Source: a virus
Reading direction: 5' to 3' (one strand)
Virus record (IMG/VR): IMGVR_UViG_3300042566_001780
Span: 193,190-257,189 of that record
DNA length: 64,000 nucleotides
Position numbers and translations under genes: made by a program. Numbering within the stretch: position 1 is the first letter of the stretch; every line of letters begins with the position of its first letter. The notes under the pieces were generated by a model that worked only from the letters and a program-made list of their open reading frames with translations, was not told the origin of the DNA and did not search any database. Positions 50,962-59,124 of the stretch are shown here, piece after piece.

Positions 50962-51326
50962 AAATGGTACGAAAAGTGAAGCTCATTGATAGAAACACGA
51001 TGCTGGACTACAATGATGTAGACTACCATCATGATATGTTTATGGCTCTAGAGCGAGCCTCAAAACTGGGATGGACCTTTTCATGTCGTGATAATCATGT
51101 TCGAATTGACAGGCATGACGGCGCTAGGAAAACGGAAATACCATGGAGCCTTGCATATGCAGTCTCGATCTATGGAGAAAATGATTTCGATGCTCCTATT
51201 GAAGATCTCGAGCGTGCTATTGATTTCTGCGAACATGAGCGTCAAGAGGCAATCATTAAGACGCAAAAAATTAATGCTGCTTTGGCCAAATTGACTGATG
51301 AAGAAAAGAAACTTTTAAAATTGTGA
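50958..51326 (+). CDS. Small hypothetical protein (122 aa)
   Basis: A 122-aa protein: a beta-rich first half with a basic patch (CRDNHVRIDRHDGARKTEIPW) and an acidic helical second half (APIEDLERAIDFCEHERQEAI...LAKLTDEEKKLLKL). ATGA coupling upstream. Function unknown. Confidence 0.6.
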   Translation: MKMVRKVKLIDRNTMLDYNDVDYHHDMFMALERASKLGWTFSCRDNHVRIDRHDGARKTEIPWSLAYAVSIYGENDFDAPIEDLERAIDFCEHERQEAIIKTQKINAALAKLTDEEKKLLKL

Positions 51327-51334
51327 AGGAAATT

Positions 51335-51775
51335 ATGTCTAAGAAAATTGCATTCTATGTGAATTTTGCTGTTAAGCAATCTGTGCTTAACTACATTGCC
51401 GAAAGCATGATTGAAACTCTTCTTGACGAAATTGACGATTTCTATGATGAAGACTTCTTAAAATTTGCCAACATAGATCTAGATGAGCTCGCAACCTCAA
51501 TTGCTAATTTTGAACCGTTTCAAACGGCCTTCAAAAAAGAAATTGAAGATCTTGGAACGTGGGCTGTTGATGATCCCCATTGGATTTGGGGCCACAAAAT
51601 TCTCAAACATCCTGAATGGAAAAAGATTGTAAGCCATATCAAATTTATGGATAAAATCTATCAGGATATCGAGAAATCAGAAAATAGCAAAAACGAAAAG
51701 CAGAAAGCCGTTGATTCTGCTATTGATCTTTTGCAAAAATCTGGGTACACTGTTCTTAAGCAACCTAATTTTTGA
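51335..51775 (+). CDS. Hypothetical acidic helical protein (146 aa)
   Basis: A 146-aa protein; GAAGGA precedes the ATG at 51335. Acidic stretches (LLDEIDDFYDEDFLKFANIDLDEL) and WIWGHKILKHPEWKKI suggest a compact helical fold. No family was recognised. Confidence 0.6.
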   Translation: MSKKIAFYVNFAVKQSVLNYIAESMIETLLDEIDDFYDEDFLKFANIDLDELATSIANFEPFQTAFKKEIEDLGTWAVDDPHWIWGHKILKHPEWKKIVSHIKFMDKIYQDIEKSENSKNEKQKAVDSAIDLLQKSGYTVLKQPNF

Positions 51776-51777
51776 AA

Positions 51778-51978
51778 ATGAGCTGGAACAACGTAATCCC
51801 ATGGTTCATCTATGAAATGCGTCGAGAGAAAGATGAAGCTATGATGTTAGGCGCAACTGCCGAAGAACTTAACTCTGGTTGGGTTCGAAGTTGTCCAAAG
51901 CAATTCATTCAAATGGATCTTAGTTTCAGCCGAAGAGAAGATCGAAAGCTCTATAGTTTGGGCGTGCAAATTTTTTGA
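51778..51978 (+). CDS. Small hypothetical protein (66 aa)
   Basis: A 66-aa protein starting MSWNNVIPWFIYEMRREKDEAMMLGATAEELNSGW. It starts 2 bases after the previous stop and is followed by a short promoter-like gap (TAGAAT at 52010). Confidence 0.52.
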   Translation: MSWNNVIPWFIYEMRREKDEAMMLGATAEELNSGWVRSCPKQFIQMDLSFSRREDRKLYSLGVQIF

Positions 51979-52009
51979 TGGCATTGTGGTTTTCATGATG
52001 ATTTTAGGT

Positions 52010-52015
52010 TAGAAT
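52010..52015 (+). promoter_or_regulatory. Possible promoter -10 (TAGAAT)
   Basis: TAGAAT lies about 30 bases before the ATG at 52046 in the only real gap here; TTGTGG at 51984 is a poorly spaced -35. Confidence 0.28.
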
Positions 52016-52045
52016 AGCTTCATCACCAAAACAAACTTAAACATC

Positions 52046-52654
52046 ATGAACCACTTTGCAAAATTTGAAAAAGCCCATCAAGAAGCTCTGGCGATGATCC
52101 AGTCTTGTCTTGACAATGTTGATGAACCTGAGCTGCAGGCAATCACTAAGTACTTGCTTGAGACTGATGCAAATCCGTATAGCTTCTTGCCTGATGGTTG
52201 GGCGGGTTGTATGACGACGTCTACCGGTTTCCAAAGTCTTCTTCATATGATTCATCATGCACTGTATGATGACGGTGACATTAGCTTTCCGATCGTTAAC
52301 GGCGAACCTCGTATGTCCTTCGTTTGGAAAAATGAAGAGAACTATGCAAATGAGGTTCTTAATTCGACTGAAAAAGATTTTCAAAAACGGCGAGGAAATG
52401 TCTATGAAGTTGAGCAATGCAAAGACATTTTTGACTTCATTGAAAAGCACAAAGAATACCATCGAAAAGACGTGAAGCGCTTTTTCATTATGGACGCAGT
52501 TATGCATGGTTGGGAATATTCTGTTGAACACAATTCCAAATACGCCAACTTCGATCCTGACTGGGAATTTGATGAAGAAGTGATTGCTGAAGTTGAGAAG
52601 AAGAAAGCATTGCGTGAAAAGATGGGTCTTGCTCTGAAAGGCCATTCCAAATGA
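52046..52654 (+). CDS. Hypothetical protein (202 aa)
   Basis: A 202-aa acidic protein with MNHFAKFEKAHQEALAMIQSCL, a central GWAGCMTTSTGFQSLLHMIHHAL segment and a Lys/Glu-rich C-terminus (EEVIAEVEKKKALREKMGLALKG). No recognised domain. It opens a possible new transcription unit. ATGA-coupled to the next microprotein. Confidence 0.65.
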   Translation: MNHFAKFEKAHQEALAMIQSCLDNVDEPELQAITKYLLETDANPYSFLPDGWAGCMTTSTGFQSLLHMIHHALYDDGDISFPIVNGEPRMSFVWKNEENYANEVLNSTEKDFQKRRGNVYEVEQCKDIFDFIEKHKEYHRKDVKRFFIMDAVMHGWEYSVEHNSKYANFDPDWEFDEEVIAEVEKKKALREKMGLALKGHSK

Positions 52655-52794
52655 TGACACTTCAGTTGGTTTTGCTAGTACTCAACTCAATTGTCAGCTA
52701 CAAGTGTTTTGTGAATGAATCTAGCTTTTGGGGTTGGGCAAATCTCGTAGCAAGTGCAAACATGTTTGCAAACATCATGGCCAAATTGGTCTGA
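52651..52794 (+). CDS. Membrane microprotein (47 aa)
   Basis: A 47-aa ORF with two hydrophobic patches (LQLVLLVLNSIVSY and WGWANLVASANMFANIM). The ATGA overlap with the upstream stop supports translation. Function unknown. Confidence 0.5.
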   Translation: MMTLQLVLLVLNSIVSYKCFVNESSFWGWANLVASANMFANIMAKLV

Positions 52795-52798
52795 AATC

Positions 52799-53368
52799 AT
52801 GCCAAAAATTCAAAACATTTCGAAGGCTGCAGCAAAATCCGGCAGCCATTTTTTCACTGGTGATAATTCCATACTGATCCAGATTGTGGATCCGGCCACC
52901 GAGTTTCCAGTTCCTGCCCAAAAATTTCAAGAGATTCATCAATTTGAATTTCTGGATGTTGAAGATGACGGGGTCACAAACTTTGGTGATGGGCGTATGG
53001 TGGACATGAGTGAGTTTGCCATTACCAAAGATCAAGCAAAACAGCTCGTGCAGATTTTGCAAAGTGCAAAAGAACGAGACATGAATGTCGTCGTTCATTG
53101 TCATGCCGGGATTTGTCGTAGCGGGGCTGTGGTTGAAGTTGGCGTCATGATGGGTTTTGACGATCCAAAAGTATTTCGCAGCCCTAATCTGCTTGTCAAG
53201 CATGAGATGATGCGGGCACTTGGCTGGACTTATGATAGTGATGAACCTCATACCATCAACGGGCAACCTATTGCCATGGAGTGGAATTCATTTGTTGACA
53301 AAGTTTGGTTTTTGAGAGAAGCGCGTAGGCATCACAATGAATCTCAAGAACGTGAAGGAGATGTTTGA
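52799..53368 (+). CDS. Dual-specificity/tyrosine phosphatase-like protein
   Basis: A 189-aa protein. VVVHCHAGICRSGAVVEVG contains the HCx5R(S/T) phosphatase loop with catalytic Cys101 and Arg107. DVEDDGVTNFGDGRMVDMSE upstream resembles the region carrying a general acid in cyclin-phosphatase-like enzymes. The family removes phosphate from proteins or from small molecules such as nucleotide or sugar phosphates; the substrate here is unknown. It starts 4 bases after the microprotein stop. Confidence 0.82.
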   Translation: MPKIQNISKAAAKSGSHFFTGDNSILIQIVDPATEFPVPAQKFQEIHQFEFLDVEDDGVTNFGDGRMVDMSEFAITKDQAKQLVQILQSAKERDMNVVVHCHAGICRSGAVVEVGVMMGFDDPKVFRSPNLLVKHEMMRALGWTYDSDEPHTINGQPIAMEWNSFVDKVWFLREARRHHNESQEREGDV

Positions 53369-53524
53369 ATGGAACTGAAATGGCTTTTCATTTTTGCCGG
53401 AGTTGTCATCACCGCAGGTGTTTCGGGTGAAGCTTTCATGCAATGGCAGGAACAGAAGTGCGTTGTTGAAGCTACCAAAAATTCTTCCTTTTCAGCAGAT
53501 GAAATTATGAAAATGTGCAAGTGA
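53369..53524 (+). CDS. Small membrane/secreted protein (51 aa)
   Basis: A 51-aa protein, MELKWLFIFAGVVITAGVSGEAF, a hydrophobic N-terminus that could be a signal anchor, then a short polar tail with two Cys. It begins right after the phosphatase stop, with GAAGGAG upstream. Function unknown. Confidence 0.52.
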   Translation: MELKWLFIFAGVVITAGVSGEAFMQWQEQKCVVEATKNSSFSADEIMKMCK

Positions 53525-53526
53525 TT

Positions 53527-53575
53527 TTGGGTTGAGTGCAAAAAGCAGTGTATAATTCATTTAACGCACTCAACC
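53527..53575 (+). promoter_or_regulatory. Promoter within an inverted repeat
   Basis: TTGGGT (53527-53532), an 18-base spacer and TATAAT (53551-53556) preceded by CAGTG. A perfect 10-bp inverted repeat GGTTGAGTGC (53530-53539) / GCACTCAACC (53566-53575) encloses the -10. It drives the gene at 53589. Confidence 0.6.
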
Positions 53576-53588
53576 TTGGATCTAAATC

Positions 53589-53939
53589 ATGAGCATGAAC
53601 ATTCTGATTACTGCTAGTCGCAAGATCACCTTCAAAAAGAAGGACGGAAAACGTAGCGGTAGTGTTCAAAACATCAAGTTTGATGAGATTCAAACCCCAA
53701 CAGTAATCACTCGTCAAATCCTGGCCAGCAAAGATCCGGTTAAAGCCTACAAGGATTATGTTGCTACTTTGAGTCATGTCGAAAAAGTTGCGGTCTATGA
53801 AAAAGATGATCTTTTTGAAGAAGGCCCGGTCCTCTTCTATGAAGATTTTGATTGGACAAAAGATCATCTTGAAAAATTTGATCTGTGGATTGAGTTCTGC
53901 AATCAAGAAGGATTCACTGTCAAATTTGAAGAAATGTGA
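53589..53939 (+). CDS. Hypothetical protein (116 aa)
   Basis: A 116-aa protein, MSMNILITASRKITFKKKDGKRSGSVQNIKFDEIQTPTVITRQILASKDPVKAYKDYV, then acidic. The position right behind a strong promoter suggests abundant early expression. Its 5' leader shares CACTCAACCTT with the one before the 60278 gene. No family was recognised. Confidence 0.65.
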   Translation: MSMNILITASRKITFKKKDGKRSGSVQNIKFDEIQTPTVITRQILASKDPVKAYKDYVATLSHVEKVAVYEKDDLFEEGPVLFYEDFDWTKDHLEKFDLWIEFCNQEGFTVKFEEM

Positions 53940-53947
53940 GAACCAAA

Positions 53948-54136
53948 ATGGACATTATTGAAGCATTCATTGAGACTATCATTGCCATTATGTGGCTTGC
54001 ATTCGGGATTGGATTTGCAGGATGTATGCTTTTTGCAATCTTCTGTTTCACTCAGGGCAGTTTGCTGTACGGGTTTTCTTCACTGGTTGCCTCGGTTATT
54101 TTTGGCACTTTCTCAACTTACCTTTTTCACAAATGA
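53948..54136 (+). CDS. Two-pass membrane microprotein (62 aa)
   Basis: A 62-aa protein, almost entirely hydrophobic: FIETIIAIMWLAFGIGFAGCMLFAIFCF and LLYGFSSLVASVIFGTFSTYLF. The N-terminus is acidic. It could be an inner-membrane blocker or holin-like protein, but nothing specific supports that. The next start overlaps its stop (ATGA). Confidence 0.6.
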   Translation: MDIIEAFIETIIAIMWLAFGIGFAGCMLFAIFCFTQGSLLYGFSSLVASVIFGTFSTYLFHK

Positions 54137-54375
54137 GCACTTATCAAGAATGCCTTTTTGCAGGCAAAGAAGTTATCGTTGTATCGATGGTCAGCAAAGG
54201 AAATCGCATCCATTCCTCTGTGAAGCCGTACATTGGGCATGTTGGAATCGTTGAACGAGAAGCAAAGAATGGCATGCTTCTCGTCAAGTTCACCTATTCT
54301 TGGTGTCATTACGATCATTACCGTGCTATCCCTGCAGGATGTGTTAAAATTCTCGAAACTGTGAAATTTGCTTAA
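54133..54375 (+). CDS. Small hypothetical protein (80 aa)
   Basis: An 80-aa beta-rich protein (FAGKEVIVVSMVSKGNRIHSSVKPYIGHVGIVEREAKNGMLLVKFTYSWC), possibly a small SH3-like barrel. ATGA-coupled upstream. Function unknown. Confidence 0.6.
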   Translation: MSTYQECLFAGKEVIVVSMVSKGNRIHSSVKPYIGHVGIVEREAKNGMLLVKFTYSWCHYDHYRAIPAGCVKILETVKFA

Positions 54376-54392
54376 CTTTAGGATTTTCAAAA

Positions 54393-55154
54393 ATGGAACA
54401 AGACCAAATCGACCAACAAATTTCTGAAACTGCTCGCGGCAGTCTTCCCAAGTGGCCGCAAATGATTGTGAGTGGTGAGAAGGTTACTGAAGAACAAGCA
54501 TTTGAAATCATCTTTCGTACTGATGAATTTTTGACCTCTGCTCATAGTTACAGTGGTGGCAACAATCGCCAATTCAATGAGTGGTACCGTGAGGCCGCTG
54601 ATTTGAACAAACTTCAAGTCACCCGGAAGTACCCAGAGGGACATGAATACAAAGACGTTGATTGGCACCTTCAAGAAAAGCTTCGTGAAGCCCTGAAGGT
54701 CATTTCGACTGAGTATGTCCATAACACTTGGGCCAGCAGTTCTTTCATCTTTGGTCCTCATGGTTGGTGTCATCCTGATGGTGCTATTAGCTACACTGAC
54801 AATGTTGGGAAATGGCCATCTATTCGCGAAGTCTACAACGACTGGGAAAAGCTGGCAAAAGCGTTTCCATTTCTTGATGTTCATGTGACTCTCATGAGTG
54901 GTGAGCAATCTGAAGATGTGAGTCAAGCAGTCATTAATTTCCACGTTCATGATGGTGTGGCTGACATCTGCTCCCCAGATGAAAGTGTCCACAATGTAGC
55001 ATCTCGGGATTTTTCTGATTCTGGGCTGATGTCTTCTTTTCTGACACGAAGTGAACAAGGTCTTCCTTTCTCTTGGTGTGGTCGTGCAGCAGATCTGGTC
55101 AAAGACCAGGTTCAAAAAATTTTGGAAAATCATGTCGAAGAAATCGCTGATTGA
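54393..55154 (+). CDS. Conserved hypothetical (GPHGWCHPDG motif)
   Basis: A 253-aa protein. FIFGPHGWCHPDGAISYTDNVGKWPSIREVYNDWEKLAKAFPFLDVHVTLMSGEQ is a pattern I have seen in hypothetical proteins of phages and bacteria, without known function. His and Cys near 130-133 may bind a metal. GGATTTTC precedes the ATG, and the 3' end overlaps the next gene by 23 bases. Confidence 0.66.
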   Translation: MEQDQIDQQISETARGSLPKWPQMIVSGEKVTEEQAFEIIFRTDEFLTSAHSYSGGNNRQFNEWYREAADLNKLQVTRKYPEGHEYKDVDWHLQEKLREALKVISTEYVHNTWASSSFIFGPHGWCHPDGAISYTDNVGKWPSIREVYNDWEKLAKAFPFLDVHVTLMSGEQSEDVSQAVINFHVHDGVADICSPDESVHNVASRDFSDSGLMSSFLTRSEQGLPFSWCGRAADLVKDQVQKILENHVEEIAD

Positions 55155-55671
55155 AAAACTGGAGTGGTTCTTGGAAAGAACAAGAACCACTCCTATTATG
55201 TCCATCTTCACGTCTCCGGAGATGATTGCTCTTCTGGAAGAAACGATTGGGCATTTAAAGAGGACACCTAGTGTAGAAATTGAGTTGCCTGAAGGTGATG
55301 AGAGACTAGCTAAGGTTCGCTTCACTAAATGGGATGTAGACACTAAGCATCTTCATGTTTGTCTTTCAGTTTCTGAAATTGCATCTAGATTGAATGACTC
55401 ATTGGACGTAGAGCCCTCGGCTTGGGCGTGCTGGTCTGATCAACAAGACCCAACCAAAGACAAACCTGGAATCACGTCTTTTGAGCCAATGGCGTATGCA
55501 AAAAGGCTGCCACTTTTTTCTTTTGCGCAAATTGGAAAAATTGAACTTTCTATGGTACAATTCATCCAAGATGTTGCACAGCAGAAACCAGAAAAGCCAG
55601 ATTATTGGTCAGCTTGTGGTCAATGCGAAAGAAACATCTCACGCGCTGAAGATCTAATTCAAGGAAAATGA
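55132..55671 (+). CDS. Hypothetical protein (179 aa)
   Basis: A 179-aa protein starting MSKKSLIEKLEWFLERT, inside the 3' end of the previous gene. A CGQCERN motif lies near the C-terminus. No domain was recognised. ATGA-coupled to the next gene. Confidence 0.58.
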   Translation: MSKKSLIEKLEWFLERTRTTPIMSIFTSPEMIALLEETIGHLKRTPSVEIELPEGDERLAKVRFTKWDVDTKHLHVCLSVSEIASRLNDSLDVEPSAWACWSDQQDPTKDKPGITSFEPMAYAKRLPLFSFAQIGKIELSMVQFIQDVAQQKPEKPDYWSACGQCERNISRAEDLIQGK

Positions 55672-55961
55672 AAATGGCTGTTTCTACCAAAGTTCTGATT
55701 GATCTCGTCCATCATTTTGACGACGATAGTCGTACTGTGTTCATTGATGGTGAAGACACCGGCATCAAATTTGACAGTTCTCTTGGTGTTCATCTTCATG
55801 GAATAATGATTGGACATTTGAGCAGCCGTGATAAAACTTGGGTCTTTGAATCGCTGGATGCTGAAAAGTTTGATAGCGGAATTTTGGTGAATGATTACCA
55901 TTGGAAGAATTTGGAATTTGCTGAAATGAAGGTGGCAGAATTCATCCATGCGAAAGGTTGA
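55668..55961 (+). CDS. Small hypothetical protein (97 aa)
   Basis: A 97-aa protein, beta-rich at its centre (RTVFIDGEDTGIKFDSSLGVHLHGIMIG) and helical at the end. The start at 55668 is ATGA-coupled; ATG at 55674 is the alternative. No family was recognised. Confidence 0.58.
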   Translation: MKMAVSTKVLIDLVHHFDDDSRTVFIDGEDTGIKFDSSLGVHLHGIMIGHLSSRDKTWVFESLDAEKFDSGILVNDYHWKNLEFAEMKVAEFIHAKG

Positions 55962-55966
55962 AAATC

Positions 55967-56152
55967 ATGATTGAAACCAATTTGAAAGTGTTGCTGTCCT
56001 ATTTTGTTGATGGCACTGAGTTGTCTCAGGATCAGATGCAAATGCTAGTTGATGCCCAATTTGTGACATTTTGCCCTGAGGTCATTAAGGGGAAGAAATT
56101 CAACGGTTTTGAATTGACTCAAGCTGGTCGAATTGCATTGGTGTCAAAATGA
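55967..56152 (+). CDS. Small winged-helix-like protein (61 aa)
   Basis: A 61-aa protein, MIETNLKVLLSYFVDGTELSQDQMQMLVDAQFV...KFNGFELTQAGRIALVSK. The helix pattern ending in LTxAGRIAL resembles small winged-helix DNA-binding or adaptor domains; this is weak. ATGA-coupled to the mosaic-protein family. Confidence 0.5.
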   Translation: MIETNLKVLLSYFVDGTELSQDQMQMLVDAQFVTFCPEVIKGKKFNGFELTQAGRIALVSK

Positions 56153-56931
56153 GTCAACCTAGAGCTTTGCAACTTGCAAATTGGCTTCAGCATCGAGCCA
56201 TGGGTGGAATTACACCAAAAGATATTGAAGCATCTGAAGAACTGCGCCGACAGCATGCTGAAATCGAGAGGCTGAATCAGTTGCTCTCAATTGAGCAAGG
56301 TAAAACGCATCAGTGGAAAGTGCTAGCTGAGTCGCAAAATGCTCAAATTAGCATGAAGACGCCAGATGCTTGTCGCGAATGGTTGAAAGAGCATCAATGG
56401 TCCAGCGGCAATTACAATCAAGAAGGAGATTGGGAAAGTGATTGCCCAGAATGTGGTGGTTGGAAAAGCCAGGGCCATACCAAAGAGTGTAAGATTACTG
56501 CTATGCTTTCAGAAGAACCACAGACTGTCACTGGCATAATGTCTTTGCAACATCGCGTTAGAGTGCATCTAGCTAATCGGTATTCTTACTCCCACCGAGA
56601 GTTTTGTGAAAAGCTTGAAGAAATCTTGCATGAGAATGTTTCAATGAACCAGTTGCAGCTGCCAATTGCTGCTTCACCTACCGTAATACACCAATGGCGA
56701 AAGCCGCATTGCTTTGACTGGCATGATGGACACCCAGATATCACTGACGGGGGAGGACCATATGAGACCCGGGTTTTGTTCACGAGCCCAGTTTACGTCG
56801 CAGAGTTGTTAACAGATGATGAAATTGAAATTGCCTACATGCGTTTGGCTGATAAGCAATCTTTCAGATCATTTCGAGATGGTGTTCATTTTGCAGAACG
56901 CCACCACCAAATAAAAGGAATGGAATTATGA
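56149..56931 (+). CDS. Mosaic phage protein, family member 1
   Basis: A 260-aa protein built of modules shared with the next three genes: an N-terminal EELRRQHAEIERLNQLL coiled coil (about 28-44), a zinc-type CPECGG..C segment (about 102-116), a central VIHQWRKPHCFDWHDGHPDITDGGGPYETRVLFT module and a C-terminal LLTDDEIEIAYMRLAD...FAERHHQIKG helical module. I associate these with Burkholderiales phages and prophages, where their function is unknown. ATGA-coupled on both sides. Confidence 0.62.
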   Translation: MSQPRALQLANWLQHRAMGGITPKDIEASEELRRQHAEIERLNQLLSIEQGKTHQWKVLAESQNAQISMKTPDACREWLKEHQWSSGNYNQEGDWESDCPECGGWKSQGHTKECKITAMLSEEPQTVTGIMSLQHRVRVHLANRYSYSHREFCEKLEEILHENVSMNQLQLPIAASPTVIHQWRKPHCFDWHDGHPDITDGGGPYETRVLFTSPVYVAELLTDDEIEIAYMRLADKQSFRSFRDGVHFAERHHQIKGMEL

Positions 56932-57635
56932 GTGATGCTCTAGAAATAGCAAACCGGCTTGAAGGCGTGCGCGTTCGTGAACATTATGACTTGATCCCAA
57001 AAAGGATTGCGGTTGATGAGCTACGCCGCCAGCACGCTGAAATCGAGAGCCTGCGGGCACAGCTCGAAGTTGGGCAGGCCGAAGAACGGACGTTGCGCGA
57101 GGCGCTGGCTGCTGCGGAAAACGCCAAGACGGACCCTGATGAGCCAGAGGCTGCTTGGGCTCTGATCGAGCAGCGCCATCTTGCCACACTGGCCCAAGCC
57201 GCAAAGCTATCCGCAGCGCCATCGCAGCCAGTGGCGCAGCCAACAGAGCAGGAAGCACAACTTGTGCTTGAGCGAGATTCAGCCCGCAGGGCGTATGACC
57301 GTCAGTGTCGAGTAACCAACACGGCATACGCAAAGATCAGAGAGCTTGAGCAGGCCGCACAGCAAGCGCGGGTTGCACAGGGTGAGCCGGTTTATCAGAC
57401 CCAATCCCACGATGGGCGCTGGATCGACCTTGGGCGATCCAGCTACGATTACAACGTGCGAAATGGGCACACTGGTCGAGTGCTCTACACCTACCCACAA
57501 CAGCTTACCGAGCCTGTAACAGATGAGCAGATCAAAGAAGAGTGGTTTCACATTCACAGCTTGAGCATCTCGACGCTTGAAAAAGTAATTCTATTAGCTC
57601 GTGCTATTGAGCGCCTTCATGGAATCAAGGAGTGA
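56928..57635 (+). CDS. Mosaic phage protein, family member 2 (GC-rich)
   Basis: A 235-aa protein with DELRRQHAEIESLRAQLEVGQAEERTLREALAAAE coiled coil (about 26-60), a middle PVYQTQSHDGRWIDLGRSSYDYNVRNGHTGRVLYTYPQ module and a C-terminal PVTDEQIKEEWFHIHSL...ARAIERLHGIKE. Its DNA is clearly GC-richer than the window (roughly 57,000-57,530), with codons GCG, CTG and GGC, so it was probably acquired recently. Function unknown. Confidence 0.65.
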   Translation: MSDALEIANRLEGVRVREHYDLIPKRIAVDELRRQHAEIESLRAQLEVGQAEERTLREALAAAENAKTDPDEPEAAWALIEQRHLATLAQAAKLSAAPSQPVAQPTEQEAQLVLERDSARRAYDRQCRVTNTAYAKIRELEQAAQQARVAQGEPVYQTQSHDGRWIDLGRSSYDYNVRNGHTGRVLYTYPQQLTEPVTDEQIKEEWFHIHSLSISTLEKVILLARAIERLHGIKE

Positions 57636-57638
57636 ATT

Positions 57639-58277
57639 ATGTGTGAAAATACGCTTTTGCCGTGTCCTTTTTGTGGTGGAGAGCCCTACTTTGAAGGTAA
57701 TGCAGCTGATTGGAAAGACGATAATCGTTATGTAGAACTGTCATTGAGGTGTTGTGCAGTAATGACCGAAGCCATTGGCTGGCGGAGAGCACGTGACATG
57801 ACAGTCAATGCTAGAACTGCAGAACTGCAAGCCAAGCTAACAAAAGCTTGGAATAATCGTAATCATTCAGATGAACCAGTGGCATGGCGCTATAAAGCTA
57901 TGGCAATTGTGGATGGTGTTAGGGTACCTATTGCAACTATAGATCCCCATAGAAATGAATGGGAAATTACGCAACAGGAGCCGCGAGAACGATCGCATCT
58001 CTCCTACCCGCTTGATTACCCTGCCATAGCCGATCATGAGGCACTTTATGCGCAACCGCAACAGGCCAGTGAGCTGATGACGGATGAGCAGGCAGACAGC
58101 GCTGGGGCGCACTCTGAAGGGCAGGGACTCGACAACATGATGAACGCGATTCATGCTGTCACGGGAGCAAAGACTATGGGTGAAGCGATGGCGCACATGG
58201 CGGCCTACCGAAAGTATGAGCGAATCGAGGCAATTCGCTTCGCAGAGCGTCACCACAACATCAAGGGGAAGCAATGA
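57639..58277 (+). CDS. Lar-like zinc protein fused to mosaic-family C-terminus
   Basis: A 212-aa protein. The N-terminus MCENTLLPCPFCGGEPYFEGN followed by a downstream RCC and AWNNR is the pattern of Lar-type restriction-alleviation proteins (LLPCPFCGG). Residues about 75-140 carry PVAWRYKAMAIVDG...LYAQPQ, and the C-terminus LMTDEQADSAG...RYERIEAIRFAERHHNIKG is the mosaic-family module. Lar proteins modulate host type I restriction in Rac prophage; whether this fusion does so is unknown. Confidence 0.62.
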   Translation: MCENTLLPCPFCGGEPYFEGNAADWKDDNRYVELSLRCCAVMTEAIGWRRARDMTVNARTAELQAKLTKAWNNRNHSDEPVAWRYKAMAIVDGVRVPIATIDPHRNEWEITQQEPRERSHLSYPLDYPAIADHEALYAQPQQASELMTDEQADSAGAHSEGQGLDNMMNAIHAVTGAKTMGEAMAHMAAYRKYERIEAIRFAERHHNIKGKQ

Positions 58278-58852
58278 GCCTGACTGATGAGCAGATTGAT
58301 GAAGTAGCTTCATCATACAAATCTCATGTAAATTGCGGCGAGGACTCAACGCCGGTAATTCATTACTACCACGCTGATGACTTTGCGCGTACCATCGAAT
58401 CCGTAGCCACTGCACCGCTGCTGGAGCGCATCAAAGAACTTGAACAAGAGCTCCTTGAAAGTGCTCGTCTTCATGGAATGGGATCTGAACGAGAAGCTGC
58501 GCTCATGGGTAAAGTAGATCGTCTTGAGCAAGAGTTGGCAAAAACAAAACTCACCAAGGTTGCAGCTTGGGTGAAAGAATCTGATCTCAAAGAACTTCAA
58601 TCTGCCAATGGTATGAGCATTTGGGCTTTAAAAAGCCCGAAAATCTATTGGCCTGAATGCGATGTAAAGGAAAAAGGTTTTGTAGCTGTCTATACGGGTT
58701 CTCAGGTGGGTTGGGATGATGATCAAATGATTCGCTTTGCTTGGACTATTTTGGTTCAGGGAAACACTTCTGATAGCCTCGATCAAAGACTGGAAACATT
58801 TAGGCAAAATGAAATTTTGCGAGGTAATCAATTTAGCAAGGTGCCATCGTGA
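58274..58852 (+). CDS. Mosaic phage protein, family member 4
   Basis: A 192-aa protein that begins with the module that ends the previous genes (LTDEQIDEVASSY...DDFARTIESVA), then a coiled coil (LLERIKELEQELLESA...EREAALMGKVDRLEQELAK, about 50-95) and a beta-rich C-terminal domain of unknown kind. ATGA-coupled to the Lar-like gene. Confidence 0.6.
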   Translation: MSLTDEQIDEVASSYKSHVNCGEDSTPVIHYYHADDFARTIESVATAPLLERIKELEQELLESARLHGMGSEREAALMGKVDRLEQELAKTKLTKVAAWVKESDLKELQSANGMSIWALKSPKIYWPECDVKEKGFVAVYTGSQVGWDDDQMIRFAWTILVQGNTSDSLDQRLETFRQNEILRGNQFSKVPS

Positions 58853-59124
58853 ATGAAAGACCTATTTGGCCTAAGCACAAGATCCAGGCAACTTTGCATG
58901 AAATCATTCTAGATGGTGTTGCGCGAGATTTCTCTGATGAGCAAATCATCAGCGAAACCTGCAATCTGTGTGATGCTTCTATGATTCAAGTCTATCGAGA
59001 TTGGTTTCATTCTCAAATGATTGAAAATGTTCGTGACTTTGTTGAGGATTATTTTGCTGAAGATTGGGCAATTGAAAAAGCTGTGCTGATGCTGACTAAC
59101 TACGAAAAGGCGCTGAAAACGTGA
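58849..59124 (+). CDS. Small helical protein (91 aa)
   Basis: A 91-aa protein starting GTGAATGAAAGACC (GTG start, coupled to the upstream stop). Acidic and helical. No family was recognised. Confidence 0.55.
   Translation: MNERPIWPKHKIQATLHEIILDGVARDFSDEQIISETCNLCDASMIQVYRDWFHSQMIENVRDFVEDYFAEDWAIEKAVLMLTNYEKALKT

Noticed and set aside
52037-52660. 207-codon minus-strand frame
   Set aside because: Nearly exact antisense of the 202-aa plus-strand gene; no promoter or start on that strand.
54387-55343. 318-codon minus-strand frame
   Set aside because: It lies opposite two coupled plus-strand genes with better starts; no family resemblance and no Shine-Dalgarno.
57000-57530. GC-rich patch considered as an integron or plasmid insert
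   Set aside because: No integrase, attachment site or terminal repeats are visible; it is better described as imported gene content.
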